From Anaerolineae bacterium (GTDB taxonomy: Bacteria; Chloroflexota; Anaerolineae; Caldilineales; Caldilineaceae): a stretch of 64,000 nt of DNA. The notes below the pieces were generated by a model. The model had not been told where the DNA came from. It worked only from the letters and a program-made list of their open reading frames with translations, and made no database searches. Made by a program: the position numbers and the translations under genes. The stretch covers positions 310,001-374,000 of the forward strand of contig JAUIHI010000002.1 of assembly GCA_030432295.1 (NCBI GenBank), read 5' to 3'. This document shows, in pieces, positions 54,124 to 62,157 of this stretch; positions within the stretch are counted from its first letter, which is position 1; each line of letters opens with the position of its first letter.

Positions 54124-54738
54124 ATGTCCCAGACCACCCGCGATCCGGAAAATACCAAAGAGCGTATTCTCGACGCCGCGCTGAATGTCTTCAGCCGCAA
54201 GGGCTATCACGACGCACGCATGGACGAGATTGTGGATGAGAGCCACACATCCAAAGGCTCCATCTATTTCCACTTTCCCAACAAAGAACGGCTCTTCCTG
54301 GCCCTGGTGGACAAGCTGGCCGATTTGCTCGAACGACGAGTGACGGAAGCCATCCGGGAACACGACAAGGGGATGGCAAAGGTCGAGGCGGCCCTGGAGG
54401 CTGTGTTGGATACTTTTGGCCGCTACCGGCGACCTGCCAAAATTCTGCTGGTGCAGGCGTCCGGCCTCGGCCCTGCCTTCGAGCAGAAGCGCCAGGATGT
54501 CAACGACCGCTTTGCCCGACTGATCGAGGTCTATCTGATCGAGGCCATTGAAGTGGGCGACATTCAGCCCGTGGACACAGATGTGGTGGCCTACGCCTGG
54601 ATGGGGGCCATCTACCAACTGGTCATCCGCTGGGTCTACACCGGCGAACCAGAACCCCAACGGATTATCGAGACGCTCCTGCCTGTGCTGTTACGCAGCG
54701 TCGAATATCACCCGGAGGCGGAAGGTGTCCCAGCCTAA
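54124..54738 (+). CDS. TetR/AcrR family regulator
   Basis: A 204-residue repressor. The N-terminal HTH is clear: KERILDAALNVFSRKGYHDARMDEIVDESHTSKGSIYFHFPNKERLFLALV. The C-terminal helical ligand domain has QASGLGPAFEQKRQDVNDRFARLI, as in fatty-acid or CoA-type TetR members. The ribosome binding site is weak. Its 3' end overlaps the menF start by 14 bp, so it probably controls and is coupled to menaquinone synthesis genes (inference). Confidence 0.87.
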   Translation: MSQTTRDPENTKERILDAALNVFSRKGYHDARMDEIVDESHTSKGSIYFHFPNKERLFLALVDKLADLLERRVTEAIREHDKGMAKVEAALEAVLDTFGRYRRPAKILLVQASGLGPAFEQKRQDVNDRFARLIEVYLIEAIEVGDIQPVDTDVVAYAWMGAIYQLVIRWVYTGEPEPQRIIETLLPVLLRSVEYHPEAEGVPA

Positions 54739-56140
54739 TCCCGTTGTGGATGTGGAGCATCCCCTCACCGAATATCTGGCCGAACGCAATGGGCGGCTGC
54801 TCAGCGTCGCCCTGCCTGCGCCGGACCTGACGCCAGGCAGCTTTCTGGCCCTGGCTGCCGGTCGCGAGCGAATCTACTGGCGGGACGGCAGCACTGGCGT
54901 CACTTTTGCCGGAATGGGCGCGGCCCTGGACATTTTTGGGTATGGGGATAACCGCTACCACACAGTGGAGCGGCAGGCCAAAGAACTCTTTGCCCAGGCC
55001 ACTATCGACGCAGAGAATCCGCTGGCCGCGCCCCGAATCTTCGGCGGCTTTGCCTTCGGCGACGATTTCATCCCGGATGTGGCGTGGAGCGCGTTTTACC
55101 CGGCCCATTTCATTCTGCCCCACTACCAGTTGGCATGCCACAACGGAGAAAGTTGGCTGACAATCAACGCGCTAATCCCCGACGGGGAGAGTGTGGAAGA
55201 GGCACGGGCTGGGCTGCAAGAGGCGTTGGCTGATCGATTGGTGATGCTACAGAATGAGACCTGCCAGGTTTCAGAAAACCTGGCAGGTCTTGCGCCGGAG
55301 ATCGACTACCCCCTCTCCTACGCGGAATGGGAAGGGATGATTGAGGCAGCCCACGCAGCTTTTGCCACGACACCGCTGAAAAAAGTGGTGCTCTCCCGTA
55401 TCTGCCAGCTACGCAGCCAGCACCCCATCGATACCGACGCGGCCCTGGCCCAGTTGGAGGCCCGCTATCCCGGATGCTACACATTTCTCTTTGAACCCCG
55501 CCCCCATCACGCCTTTCTGGGCGCGCCGCCGGAACTGCTGGTGCGGGTCTCCGGTAAAAAGTTGGAAACGATGGGATTGGCCGGTTCTGCGCCCCGGGGG
55601 GGCACGGCGGAAGAAGACGCGGCCAACGGCGCTGCGCTGCTGGCTTCAGCCAAAGACCGCCACGAGCACAGTTTGGTGGTGGATGCCCTCCGTCGCCGCC
55701 TGTCGCCCATCACCCGCTGTCTGGAAATCGCCGACGAACCCGAATTGCTGACACTGAGCAACATCTACCATCTGTACACACCAGTACGCGGGACGCTGGC
55801 CGAACCGAAAGGTATTCTACCACTGGTGGAACTGCTCCATCCCACCCCAGCCCTGGGCGGTAGTCCCCGGGAACTGGCCCTGGCCTTCATCCGAGAGCAC
55901 GAGCCAACCCTGCGCGGCTGGTACGCGGCGCCCGTCGGTTGGATTGACGCCAACGGGGACGGCGCGTTTGCTGTGGCTATCCGTTCGGCAGTCGTCCAGG
56001 AGAAGCGGGCCTGGCTCTACGCCGGTGGCGGAATTGTCCCGGCTTCGGACCCGCAAAAAGAGTGGGAAGAGACCGGGTGGAAGTTCAAGCCGATGCTGGA
56101 GGTGTTGCGTACTGCGTACTCCGTAAGTAGTGATTTTTGA
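54725..56140 (+). CDS. menF: isochorismate synthase
   Basis: A 471-residue chorismate-utilising enzyme that converts chorismate to isochorismate, the first step of menaquinone synthesis. The conserved C-terminal half shows KVVLSRICQLRS, FEPRPHHAFLGAPPELLVRV, GLAGSAPRGG, DRHEHSLVVDALRRRL, HLYTPVRGTL, LHPTPALGGSPRELAL and AIRSAVVQ. GTG 54725 is the likely start: GGAGG is 6 nt upstream. A 15-bp perfect inverted repeat is embedded in frame near residues 178-189. The last residues come from a heptamer repeat. Confidence 0.92.
   Translation: MSQPNPVVDVEHPLTEYLAERNGRLLSVALPAPDLTPGSFLALAAGRERIYWRDGSTGVTFAGMGAALDIFGYGDNRYHTVERQAKELFAQATIDAENPLAAPRIFGGFAFGDDFIPDVAWSAFYPAHFILPHYQLACHNGESWLTINALIPDGESVEEARAGLQEALADRLVMLQNETCQVSENLAGLAPEIDYPLSYAEWEGMIEAAHAAFATTPLKKVVLSRICQLRSQHPIDTDAALAQLEARYPGCYTFLFEPRPHHAFLGAPPELLVRVSGKKLETMGLAGSAPRGGTAEEDAANGAALLASAKDRHEHSLVVDALRRRLSPITRCLEIADEPELLTLSNIYHLYTPVRGTLAEPKGILPLVELLHPTPALGGSPRELALAFIREHEPTLRGWYAAPVGWIDANGDGAFAVAIRSAVVQEKRAWLYAGGGIVPASDPQKEWEETGWKFKPMLEVLRTAYSVSSDF
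55257..55290. repeat. 15-bp perfect inverted repeat inside menF
   Basis: AGACCTGCCAGGTTT (55257-55271) and its exact complement (55276-55290) flank a 4-nt loop, in frame within menF. It looks like a REP-type palindrome that was inserted into the coding sequence. Confidence 0.75.
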
Positions 56141-56246
56141 GGTGCGTTAGGAAACACCGTGTAGTGGGAAATTTGTCATTACTTACAGGCCCACCAATCG
56201 CCAAAATCGGCGAGACACCACTACCTACGCAGCACGCAGCACGCAA
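56105..56246. repeat. heptamer-repeat inverted pair between menF and menD
   Basis: 28-nt arms (56105-56132 and 56219-56246) of GCGTACT/GCGTGCT heptamers, inverted with a few mismatches around 86 bp. The left arm encodes the last residues of MenF. Confidence 0.65.
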
Positions 56247-56283
56247 TAATCCAAACACTCAAACATAGCCAAAAAACGTGACA

Positions 56284-58089
56284 ATGTCCACACCCAACCC
56301 CTCCCTCCTCTACGCAGAAACCCTCGTCCACGCCCTGGCCGGCGCGGGGCTGCGGGATGCCTGCATCGCGCCCGGCTCCCGCTCCACACCCCTGACGCTG
56401 GCTTTCGACGCGCACCCGGAGGTGACGGTCCATCTGCATCTGGACGAACGCTGCGCCAGCTTCTACGCGCTGGGGCTGGCGATGGCAACGGAGCGACCTG
56501 TGGCCCTGGTCTGCACATCGGGGACAGCCGCGGTAGAGTTTCACCCGGCAGTGGTAGAGGCCCAGATGTCCCACGTGCCCCTGCTGGTGCTGACCGCAGA
56601 CCGCCCGCCGGAGTTGCGCCACAGCGGGGCCAACCAGACGATCGATCAGGTGAAGATGTACGGGGAGCACGTCCTCTGGGCGGTGGATGTGGGGTTGCCC
56701 GAAGCTAACCCACCAGCGGTGGCCCTTCGCAATCTGCGCGCCACCGCGGCCCGCGCCCTGGCCGTAGCCGACGGGATTGTGAAGGGGCCGGTCCATCTCA
56801 ACCTGCCCTTCCGCAAACCCCTGGAACCGGACGGACCCTACAATCCCGACTTCAGCTCGATCGTGGCTACACGAATCCAACACGGCACAATCCACCCGTC
56901 ATCCCAGCAGATTGACGAACTGGCCGAGTTAATTGCAGCGCACGAACGGGGTGTCATTATCTGCGGTCCCCGCTGCCCCGGCGGTGACTTTCCTGCGGCG
57001 GTCTCGGAACTGGCCCGACACAGTGGCTACCCGATCTTCGCCGATCCCCTGTCCGGTCTGCGCTTTGGCCCCCACACTGCGGATACGCCTGTCATCGGCT
57101 GCTACGAGACCGTTCTGAACGGCGATCCGGGCTGGGGGGCACCGGAGGTGGTGATCCGCTTCGGCGCAGTGCCGACGAGCAAATGGCTGAACGAGTGGCT
57201 GGATACAGAGACGGCGGACCGCGGACGGCGGACGGCAATTGACGAGGAAAAAGACACCTCAGCCGCAACTCGCCCCACGCTCCTCGCTCCCCACCGGATC
57301 CACATCAGCGCTGACGGCGTCTGGTCCGACGACAGCCACCGGGTGAGCGACTATTTGCAGGCGGACGAGACGCTCACCTGCCGGGCGCTGGCCGAACGCA
57401 TCAGCCGGGGCGAGAGCGACTGGACCCGGCACCTGCTGGCGACGGAACAAAAATTCTGGCAGGCCGCATCAACTTCGCTACACGAAGAATGGTTCGATGT
57501 GACTGCGGTGGCGGCGCTGGTGGATGCTATGCCTGACGGGGCGAATCTTTTTGTAGGAAACAGCCTGCCCATTCGTCACGTGGACCAATTCGCGGCTCCG
57601 TCCACCAAACGCTTGCAGGTCTATGGCAACCGGGGCGCGAGTGGCATCGACGGGGTGACTTCCAGTGCGCTGGGCGTGGCCGCGGCAGATCGCTCAACGC
57701 CGACGGTCCTGCTGATCGGCGATATTTCGTTCTATCACGACCTCAACGGTCTGCTGGCGGTAAAGCAGCAAAATCTGACAAATGTGACGATTGTGCTGCT
57801 CAACAACGACGGGGGCAGCATCTTTCGCCGCTTGCCTATCGCGGGCCAGGAGCCAGCCTTCACCCGTCTCTTCCTCACCCCCCACGGTCTGGACTTTGCG
57901 TTGGTGATTCGGATGTACGGACTTGAACACGCGCAGGCCGACAACCGGCAGGCACTGCACGACGCGCTGGCAGCGTCCATCGGCAACAAAAAGCCGACGG
58001 TCATCGAAGTCCGCACAGACGGGGCGCGGGATGAGGAGCTGCGGCAGGAGTTGGGGAGAAGAATTCGGGCAGAGATTCAGAAGTCGTAA
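56284..58089 (+). CDS. menD: SEPHCHC synthase (2-succinyl-5-enolpyruvyl-6-hydroxy-3-cyclohexene-1-carboxylate synthase)
   Basis: A 601-residue ThDP-dependent enzyme that adds 2-oxoglutarate-derived succinic semialdehyde to isochorismate. The N-terminal LVHALAGAGLRDACIAPGSRSTPLTLAF and CTSGTAAVEFHPAVVEA, the C-terminal YGNRGASGIDG and the ThDP site GDISFYHDLNGLLA ... LLNNDGGSIF are all visible. ATG 56284 is used; GTG 56278 is an alternative. Residues 309-340 are a non-conserved insert partly encoded by GACGGCG heptamers. Confidence 0.93.
   Translation: MSTPNPSLLYAETLVHALAGAGLRDACIAPGSRSTPLTLAFDAHPEVTVHLHLDERCASFYALGLAMATERPVALVCTSGTAAVEFHPAVVEAQMSHVPLLVLTADRPPELRHSGANQTIDQVKMYGEHVLWAVDVGLPEANPPAVALRNLRATAARALAVADGIVKGPVHLNLPFRKPLEPDGPYNPDFSSIVATRIQHGTIHPSSQQIDELAELIAAHERGVIICGPRCPGGDFPAAVSELARHSGYPIFADPLSGLRFGPHTADTPVIGCYETVLNGDPGWGAPEVVIRFGAVPTSKWLNEWLDTETADRGRRTAIDEEKDTSAATRPTLLAPHRIHISADGVWSDDSHRVSDYLQADETLTCRALAERISRGESDWTRHLLATEQKFWQAASTSLHEEWFDVTAVAALVDAMPDGANLFVGNSLPIRHVDQFAAPSTKRLQVYGNRGASGIDGVTSSALGVAAADRSTPTVLLIGDISFYHDLNGLLAVKQQNLTNVTIVLLNNDGGSIFRRLPIAGQEPAFTRLFLTPHGLDFALVIRMYGLEHAQADNRQALHDALAASIGNKKPTVIEVRTDGARDEELRQELGRRIRAEIQKS
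57210..57237 (+). repeat. four GACGGCG heptamers inside menD
   Basis: GACGGCG, GACCGCG, GACGGCG and GACGGCA lie in tandem within the coding frame. They match the heptamers upstream of menB and inside menE. The encoded stretch is low-complexity (TADRGRRTA). Confidence 0.7.
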
Positions 58090-58101
58090 CGTATGACGAC
58101 A

Positions 58102-58156
58102 GACGGCAGACGGAGGACGAACGGATTGGGAATTGGTTCGTCGTTCGTCTGCCGTC
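58102..58156. repeat. heptamer hairpin between menD and menB
   Basis: 21-bp arms (58102-58122 and 58136-58156) with three mismatches, made of GACGGCA/GACGAAC heptamers. It fills most of the space before the menB ribosome binding site. Confidence 0.65.
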
Positions 58157-58179
58157 CCATCACAAAAAAGGAGTTCACA

Positions 58180-59034
58180 ATGCAATTTCACACATCCGGC
58201 GTTGACTGGCAATCGGTTGCCGACTACAGCGACATCACCTATCACAAAGCCGAGGGGATGGCCCGCATCGCCTTCAACCGGCCCGAAGTGCGCAACGCCT
58301 TCCGCCCGCGCACAATCGACGAAATGACCGCGGCCTTCAAAGATGCCTGGGCGGATCAGTCCGTCGGCGTTGTCCTGCTCACGGGCAATGGGCCGTCTCC
58401 CAAGGACGGGGTTCACGCCTTCTGTGCCGGTGGCGACCAGAAGATTCGCGGCCACGCGGGCTATGTGGGCGACGACGGCGTGGCCCGGCTCAATGTGCTG
58501 GAACTCCAGCGCATCATCCGCACAATGCCCAAGCCCGTCATCGCGCTGGTCAACGGCTATGCCATCGGCGGCGGCCACGTCCTCCACGTCATCTGCGATT
58601 TGAGCCTGGCCTCGGAAAACGCGGTCTTCGGCCAGACCGGGCCGATTGTGGGCAGCTTTGACGGCGGCTTTGGCTCCAGCTATCTGGCCTCGATTGTGGG
58701 CCAAAAGAAGGCGCGAGAAATCTGGTATCTCTGCCGCCAGTACAGCGCGGCGGAAGCGTTGGAAATGGGGCTGGTGAATCGGGTGCTGCCCACTGTCGAA
58801 GCCCTGGAAGAGGAGGGCGTGCAGTGGGCCCGGGAGATTCTGAGCAAATCACCCATCGCCATCCGTTTCCTCAAGGCCGGTTTCAACGCGGACCTGGACG
58901 GCCAGACCGGTCTGCAAGTGCTGGCGGGCGACGCCACAATGCTCTTTTATATGACCGAAGAGGGCAAGGAAGGGCGCAACGCCTTCAACGAGCGGCGGGA
59001 ACCGGACTTCAAGCAGTATCCCTGGAGGGCGTAG
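58180..59034 (+). CDS. menB: 1,4-dihydroxy-2-naphthoyl-CoA synthase
   Basis: A 284-residue crotonase-fold enzyme that closes the second ring of menaquinone. Seen: [18 protein letters not shown], the oxyanion-hole [41 protein letters not shown], and [14 protein letters not shown] with the MenB-specific region, then [13 protein letters not shown] 58180 has GGAG 6 nt upstream. The length is typical. Confidence 0.94.
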   Translation: MQFHTSGVDWQSVADYSDITYHKAEGMARIAFNRPEVRNAFRPRTIDEMTAAFKDAWADQSVGVVLLTGNGPSPKDGVHAFCAGGDQKIRGHAGYVGDDGVARLNVLELQRIIRTMPKPVIALVNGYAIGGGHVLHVICDLSLASENAVFGQTGPIVGSFDGGFGSSYLASIVGQKKAREIWYLCRQYSAAEALEMGLVNRVLPTVEALEEEGVQWAREILSKSPIAIRFLKAGFNADLDGQTGLQVLAGDATMLFYMTEEGKEGRNAFNERREPDFKQYPWRA

Positions 59035-59051
59035 GGAACAGGGATCGGAGA

Positions 59052-59087
59052 CTGGGGACTGGGGATCGGACGATTCTCAGTCCCCAG
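59052..59087. repeat. heptamer hairpin after menB
   Basis: CTGGGGACTG (59052-59061) pairs with 59078-59087. The tract is GACTGGG repeated, another member of the 7-nt hairpin family and a probable terminator. Confidence 0.55.
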
Positions 59088-59217
59088 GTGGTTGCCAGGG
59101 TTTTCTGTATGAACCCGGAATTGGGACGCAACAGTTTGCCCGTCAATAGCCTGTGGTATACTCATAGACAGTCGAAGGATTTTGAGAGTGTAGCTCTGTC
59201 CAAAGAAGGATGTTGCG

Positions 59218-59472
59218 ATGATAACCCAGCAAGCAGTAGAGAACAGATCAGAGAGTTTGATCGTCCGTGACCAGGAGACGCTGGGAGGAGTTCCAATCTT
59301 CGCGGGTACGCGGGTGCCGGTTCAGACGCTGATTGAGTATCTGGAACGGGGTTTCCCATTGGAAGAGTTTTTGGACGACTTCCCAAGCGTTAGCCTAGAA
59401 CAGGCCCTATCCGTACTGCAAATCGCCAAGCACGCCCTGATGGAATATGGCTATGAGAGTGCTGCTGGATGA
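59218..59472 (+). CDS. DUF433 antitoxin
   Basis: An 84-residue DUF433 protein: LIVRDQETLGGVPIFAGTRVPVQTLIEYLERG, the hallmark start of the family, then a winged-helix-like ending. AAGGA is 7 nt before the ATG. DUF433 proteins act as antitoxins for PIN-like DUF5615 toxins. It overlaps the following toxin gene by 20 bp. Confidence 0.88.
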   Translation: MITQQAVENRSESLIVRDQETLGGVPIFAGTRVPVQTLIEYLERGFPLEEFLDDFPSVSLEQALSVLQIAKHALMEYGYESAAG

Positions 59473-59776
59473 GTGTCTGCCGCGCCGCCTCAAGCGGGAA
59501 TTAAGCGATCATCAGGTCTACACCGTTCCAGAAATGGGGTGGGCGGGCGTCAAGAATGGGGCTTTGTTGCGCCTGATTCAGGATGCTGCGTTCGACGTCT
59601 TCGTGACAATTGATGGCAATCTGACCTATCAGCAAAATCTGAGAGGCGTCAGCCTGGCAATTGTCGTCTTGTCCGCGCCAGATAATACCATCGAAAGTCT
59701 GCGACCTCTTGCGCCAGCCATTTTGGCTGCAATCCACGGAATCTCGGCTGGCGAAATAATCCCTGTTGGACGCTAA
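59453..59776 (+). CDS. DUF5615 PIN-like toxin
   Basis: A 107-residue PIN-like nuclease: MRVLLDECLPRRLKREL with the first acidic residues, then DVFVTIDGNLTYQQNL with the second. An alternative start is 59447. It is paired with the DUF433 gene, and the module interrupts the men run between menB and menE. Confidence 0.87.
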   Translation: MRVLLDECLPRRLKRELSDHQVYTVPEMGWAGVKNGALLRLIQDAAFDVFVTIDGNLTYQQNLRGVSLAIVVLSAPDNTIESLRPLAPAILAAIHGISAGEIIPVGR

Positions 59777-59818
59777 ACCAAAATTCATCGGCTGTGCCCT
59801 GGAAAGCCTGCATATCTA

Positions 59819-61276
59819 ATGTTTCCCCACGCAACTGATTGGCTCCGCGCACGCACCCGCGCCACCCCTCACAAACTCGCCGTCCTGCAAGAGGGACGCT
59901 CCGTCAGCTATGCCGAACTGGACCGGATGGCCGACAGTCTGAGCGCGGGTTTGCTCGCTCGGGGCGTGCAGCCGGGGGATCGGGTGGCGACGCGCCTGCC
60001 CAGCAGCATCGACGCCGTGGCGCTGATCCACGCGGTGGCGCGAATCGGTGCGATTCTCGTTCCTCTCAACACTCGGCTGACTGATGAAGAGATCGGGTAT
60101 CAGGTTGGGTTGACCGAGCCGGTGCTGGTGGTGGATGACGGCAGACGGCAGACGGCAGACGGCGGACAAACGACGACTGTTACCCTCTCCGAACTCGCCC
60201 AATCAACCAATCAACTGCTCAACCAATCAACCACTTACCCAATCACCGCTCCCCAATCAATTATCTTCACCTCCGGAACCACCGGCCAGCCCAAAGGCGC
60301 TGTCCTCACCTTCGACAATCACCTGCAAAGCGCCAACGCCTCGGCCTACCGGATTGGGATTGATGTCAACGACCGCTGGCTGAGTTGCCTGCCCCTCTAT
60401 CACGTGGGCGGACTGGCGGTGGTCTTCCGCTCCTGTCTCTATGGCACGGCGATTGTACTCCACGAACGCTTTGATGTGGACGCATTCAACACCAGTCTGG
60501 ACCGGGACAGCGTGACCCTCACATCCCTCGTCCCCACAATGCTGCACCGGCTGTTGCAGAGCCGGGCCGCACCCTGGCCGCAGAGTCTGCGCCTGGTGCT
60601 ATTGGGTGGCGCAGCGGCCACGCCGGAACTGCTGGTAGCGGCCTGGGACGCGGGCGTGCCCGTCGCCACGACCTACGGGCTGACCGAAGCGTCGTCCCAG
60701 GTGGCGACGGCTCTGCCCACAGACGCCAAGCGCAAACCGGGTACAGTCGGCAAACCCCTCTTTGGGACGGAAGTGCGGGTTGTGGACGAAAGCGGCGATG
60801 ACCTGCCCGCGGGTGAAATCGGCGAAGTGCTGGTGCGGGGTCCGCAGGTGATGGCGGGCTATTATCGCAATCCCGACGCAACTGCCCGCACACTCCGCGA
60901 CGGTTGGCTACACACCGGCGATCTGGGATACGTGGACGACGAGGGCGATCTCTTCCTCGTCCAGCGGCGCAGCGACCTGATCGTGACCGGCGGCGAAAAT
61001 GTCTACCCGGCAGAAGTAGAGGCGGTCTTGCGCAGTCATCCGGCAGTGGTGGAGGCGTGCGTCGTCGGCGTGGCCGATGCCGAGTGGGGGCAGCGGGTGG
61101 CCGCGGCGGTGCAGCTATTGCCCGGTGAAACAGTCGATGAGACGGCGCTGCTGGCTTTCTGCCGGGAACGACTGGCGGGCTACAAAGTGCCTCGTCAGGT
61201 GCGTTTTGTGACGGAGTTGCCCCAGACGGCGAGCGGAAAGATTGAGCGAAGGCGGGTGGGAGAAATGTTGGGGTGA
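59819..61276 (+). CDS. menE: o-succinylbenzoate-CoA ligase
   Basis: A 485-residue acyl-adenylate-forming enzyme activating o-succinylbenzoate. The AMP motif IIFTSGTTGQPKG, the TYGLTEASSQ core, HTGDLGYVDDEGDLF and the C-terminal TASGKIERRRVG are all present. The menF-D-B neighbourhood supports menE over other acyl-CoA ligases. Residues 107-149 are a low-complexity insert (GRRQTADGGQTTT, then QSTNQLLNQST) encoded by heptamer and octamer repeats, lying just before the AMP motif. Confidence 0.9.
   Translation: MFPHATDWLRARTRATPHKLAVLQEGRSVSYAELDRMADSLSAGLLARGVQPGDRVATRLPSSIDAVALIHAVARIGAILVPLNTRLTDEEIGYQVGLTEPVLVVDDGRRQTADGGQTTTVTLSELAQSTNQLLNQSTTYPITAPQSIIFTSGTTGQPKGAVLTFDNHLQSANASAYRIGIDVNDRWLSCLPLYHVGGLAVVFRSCLYGTAIVLHERFDVDAFNTSLDRDSVTLTSLVPTMLHRLLQSRAAPWPQSLRLVLLGGAAATPELLVAAWDAGVPVATTYGLTEASSQVATALPTDAKRKPGTVGKPLFGTEVRVVDESGDDLPAGEIGEVLVRGPQVMAGYYRNPDATARTLRDGWLHTGDLGYVDDEGDLFLVQRRSDLIVTGGENVYPAEVEAVLRSHPAVVEACVVGVADAEWGQRVAAAVQLLPGETVDETALLAFCRERLAGYKVPRQVRFVTELPQTASGKIERRRVGEMLG
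60137..60268 (+). repeat. heptamer and octamer tracts inside menE
   Basis: GACGGCA repeated about five times (60137-60173), then CCAATCAA octamers (about 60199-60268), in frame in menE. The same unit sequences occur in the intergenic hairpins at 58102 and 51463. Confidence 0.75.
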
Positions 61277-61347
61277 TTGTTACCAGTTTGACGCTAACCT
61301 GACAACGCTGTATCATCCATTCAGTAACACCGTGCAGGAGTGGGAAA

Positions 61348-61608
61348 ATGATTGGCGAACCAGAAAATGACCGCTGCTATTTTTGCGGCGGCAAATTGAC
61401 ACCTGGCCTGACGACGCTTCCTTTTGTGGTTGGCACAAAAGTTGTGGTTGTTAAGGATGTCCCAGCCGAAGTTTGCAACCAATGTAGCGAAGCGGTGATG
61501 AGCAGTGAAGTGGCCGCGGTGGTAGATCGTCTCCTCAAACAAGTGCATCTGTCAGGATTTGAGGTCTCGATTGTTCCGTATGAGCAATTGACTTTGGTGC
61601 CTGCGTAA
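61348..61608 (+). CDS. YgiT-type zinc-finger protein (MqsA-like)
   Basis: An 86-residue protein with CYFCGGKL and CNQCSEAV, two CxxC pairs for zinc, followed by a helical tail, as in YgiT/MqsA-type N-terminal domains. GGAG is 7 nt before the ATG. Normally an antitoxin, but no classical toxin (DUF4258, MqsR) is adjacent; the neighbour is a DUF2442 protein. Confidence 0.83.
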   Translation: MIGEPENDRCYFCGGKLTPGLTTLPFVVGTKVVVVKDVPAEVCNQCSEAVMSSEVAAVVDRLLKQVHLSGFEVSIVPYEQLTLVPA

Positions 61609-61622
61609 ATCTGGTATGTGAT

Positions 61623-61937
61623 ATGGAGCATCTGCTCACAAGAGTAACCGATTTCGCCATCCTCAGACCCTATACATTGCGGGTCATATTTGACGACGGC
61701 ACAGCACAGACGATCAACTTTGAGCCAGTTCTCGCTGGTCACTACTTTGGTCCCCTGCGCGACCCGGCATTGTTCAGTCAGGTGCGCCTGGACCCAGAAA
61801 TCCATACCCTCGTCTGGCCGAATGGCGCTGACTTCGACCCGGCTACCCTCTACAACTGGCATCGGGGCGATGGGGCAGAGTTGGCGGAGAGGGCGAGACG
61901 CAGAGAGATGATTGTCGTACCTGCCGTGGCCGGATAA
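61623..61937 (+). CDS. DUF2442 protein
   Basis: A 104-residue DUF2442 member: YTLRVIFDDGTAQTINFEPVLAGHYFGPLRDPALFSQVRLDPEIHTLVWPNGADFDPATLY. The family usually pairs with DUF4160 in suspected toxin-antitoxin loci. Here it follows a zinc-finger protein with a 14-bp gap. Confidence 0.87.
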   Translation: MEHLLTRVTDFAILRPYTLRVIFDDGTAQTINFEPVLAGHYFGPLRDPALFSQVRLDPEIHTLVWPNGADFDPATLYNWHRGDGAELAERARRREMIVVPAVAG

Positions 61938-61943
61938 GCGGAT

Positions 61944-62105
61944 ACAGCTTTTGTGCGTCGCGCACAGAGACTGTGGATGAGGTACGGCATCTCTGGGTGA
62001 TCCACACAGCCTCTGTACGCGATATACAGAAGCCGTGCGCGCAGTACAGCATCTGTGCGCCGGGTACAGCATCGGTGCATCACATACAGCTACTGTACAT
62101 TCCAG
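61944..62105. repeat. eight tandem 20-bp dyad repeats
   Basis: Units start at 61944, 61964, 61984, 62006, 62026, 62046, 62066 and 62086. All are 20 bp except one of 22. Most begin ACAG-N3-CTGT, a 4-bp dyad, followed by a variable GC-rich half such as GCGCCGGGT. The array lies between DUF2442 and a secreted metalloprotease gene. Confidence 0.8.
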
Positions 62106-62157
62106 AATCGACCAAAAACTGTTCTGACTGCGGACTACCCCCAGGAGGGCACCCCCA

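Noticed and set aside
61944-62105. Possible CRISPR array
   Set aside because: The units are contiguous 20-bp imperfect copies with no constant repeat alternating with unique spacers, and no cas genes are present.
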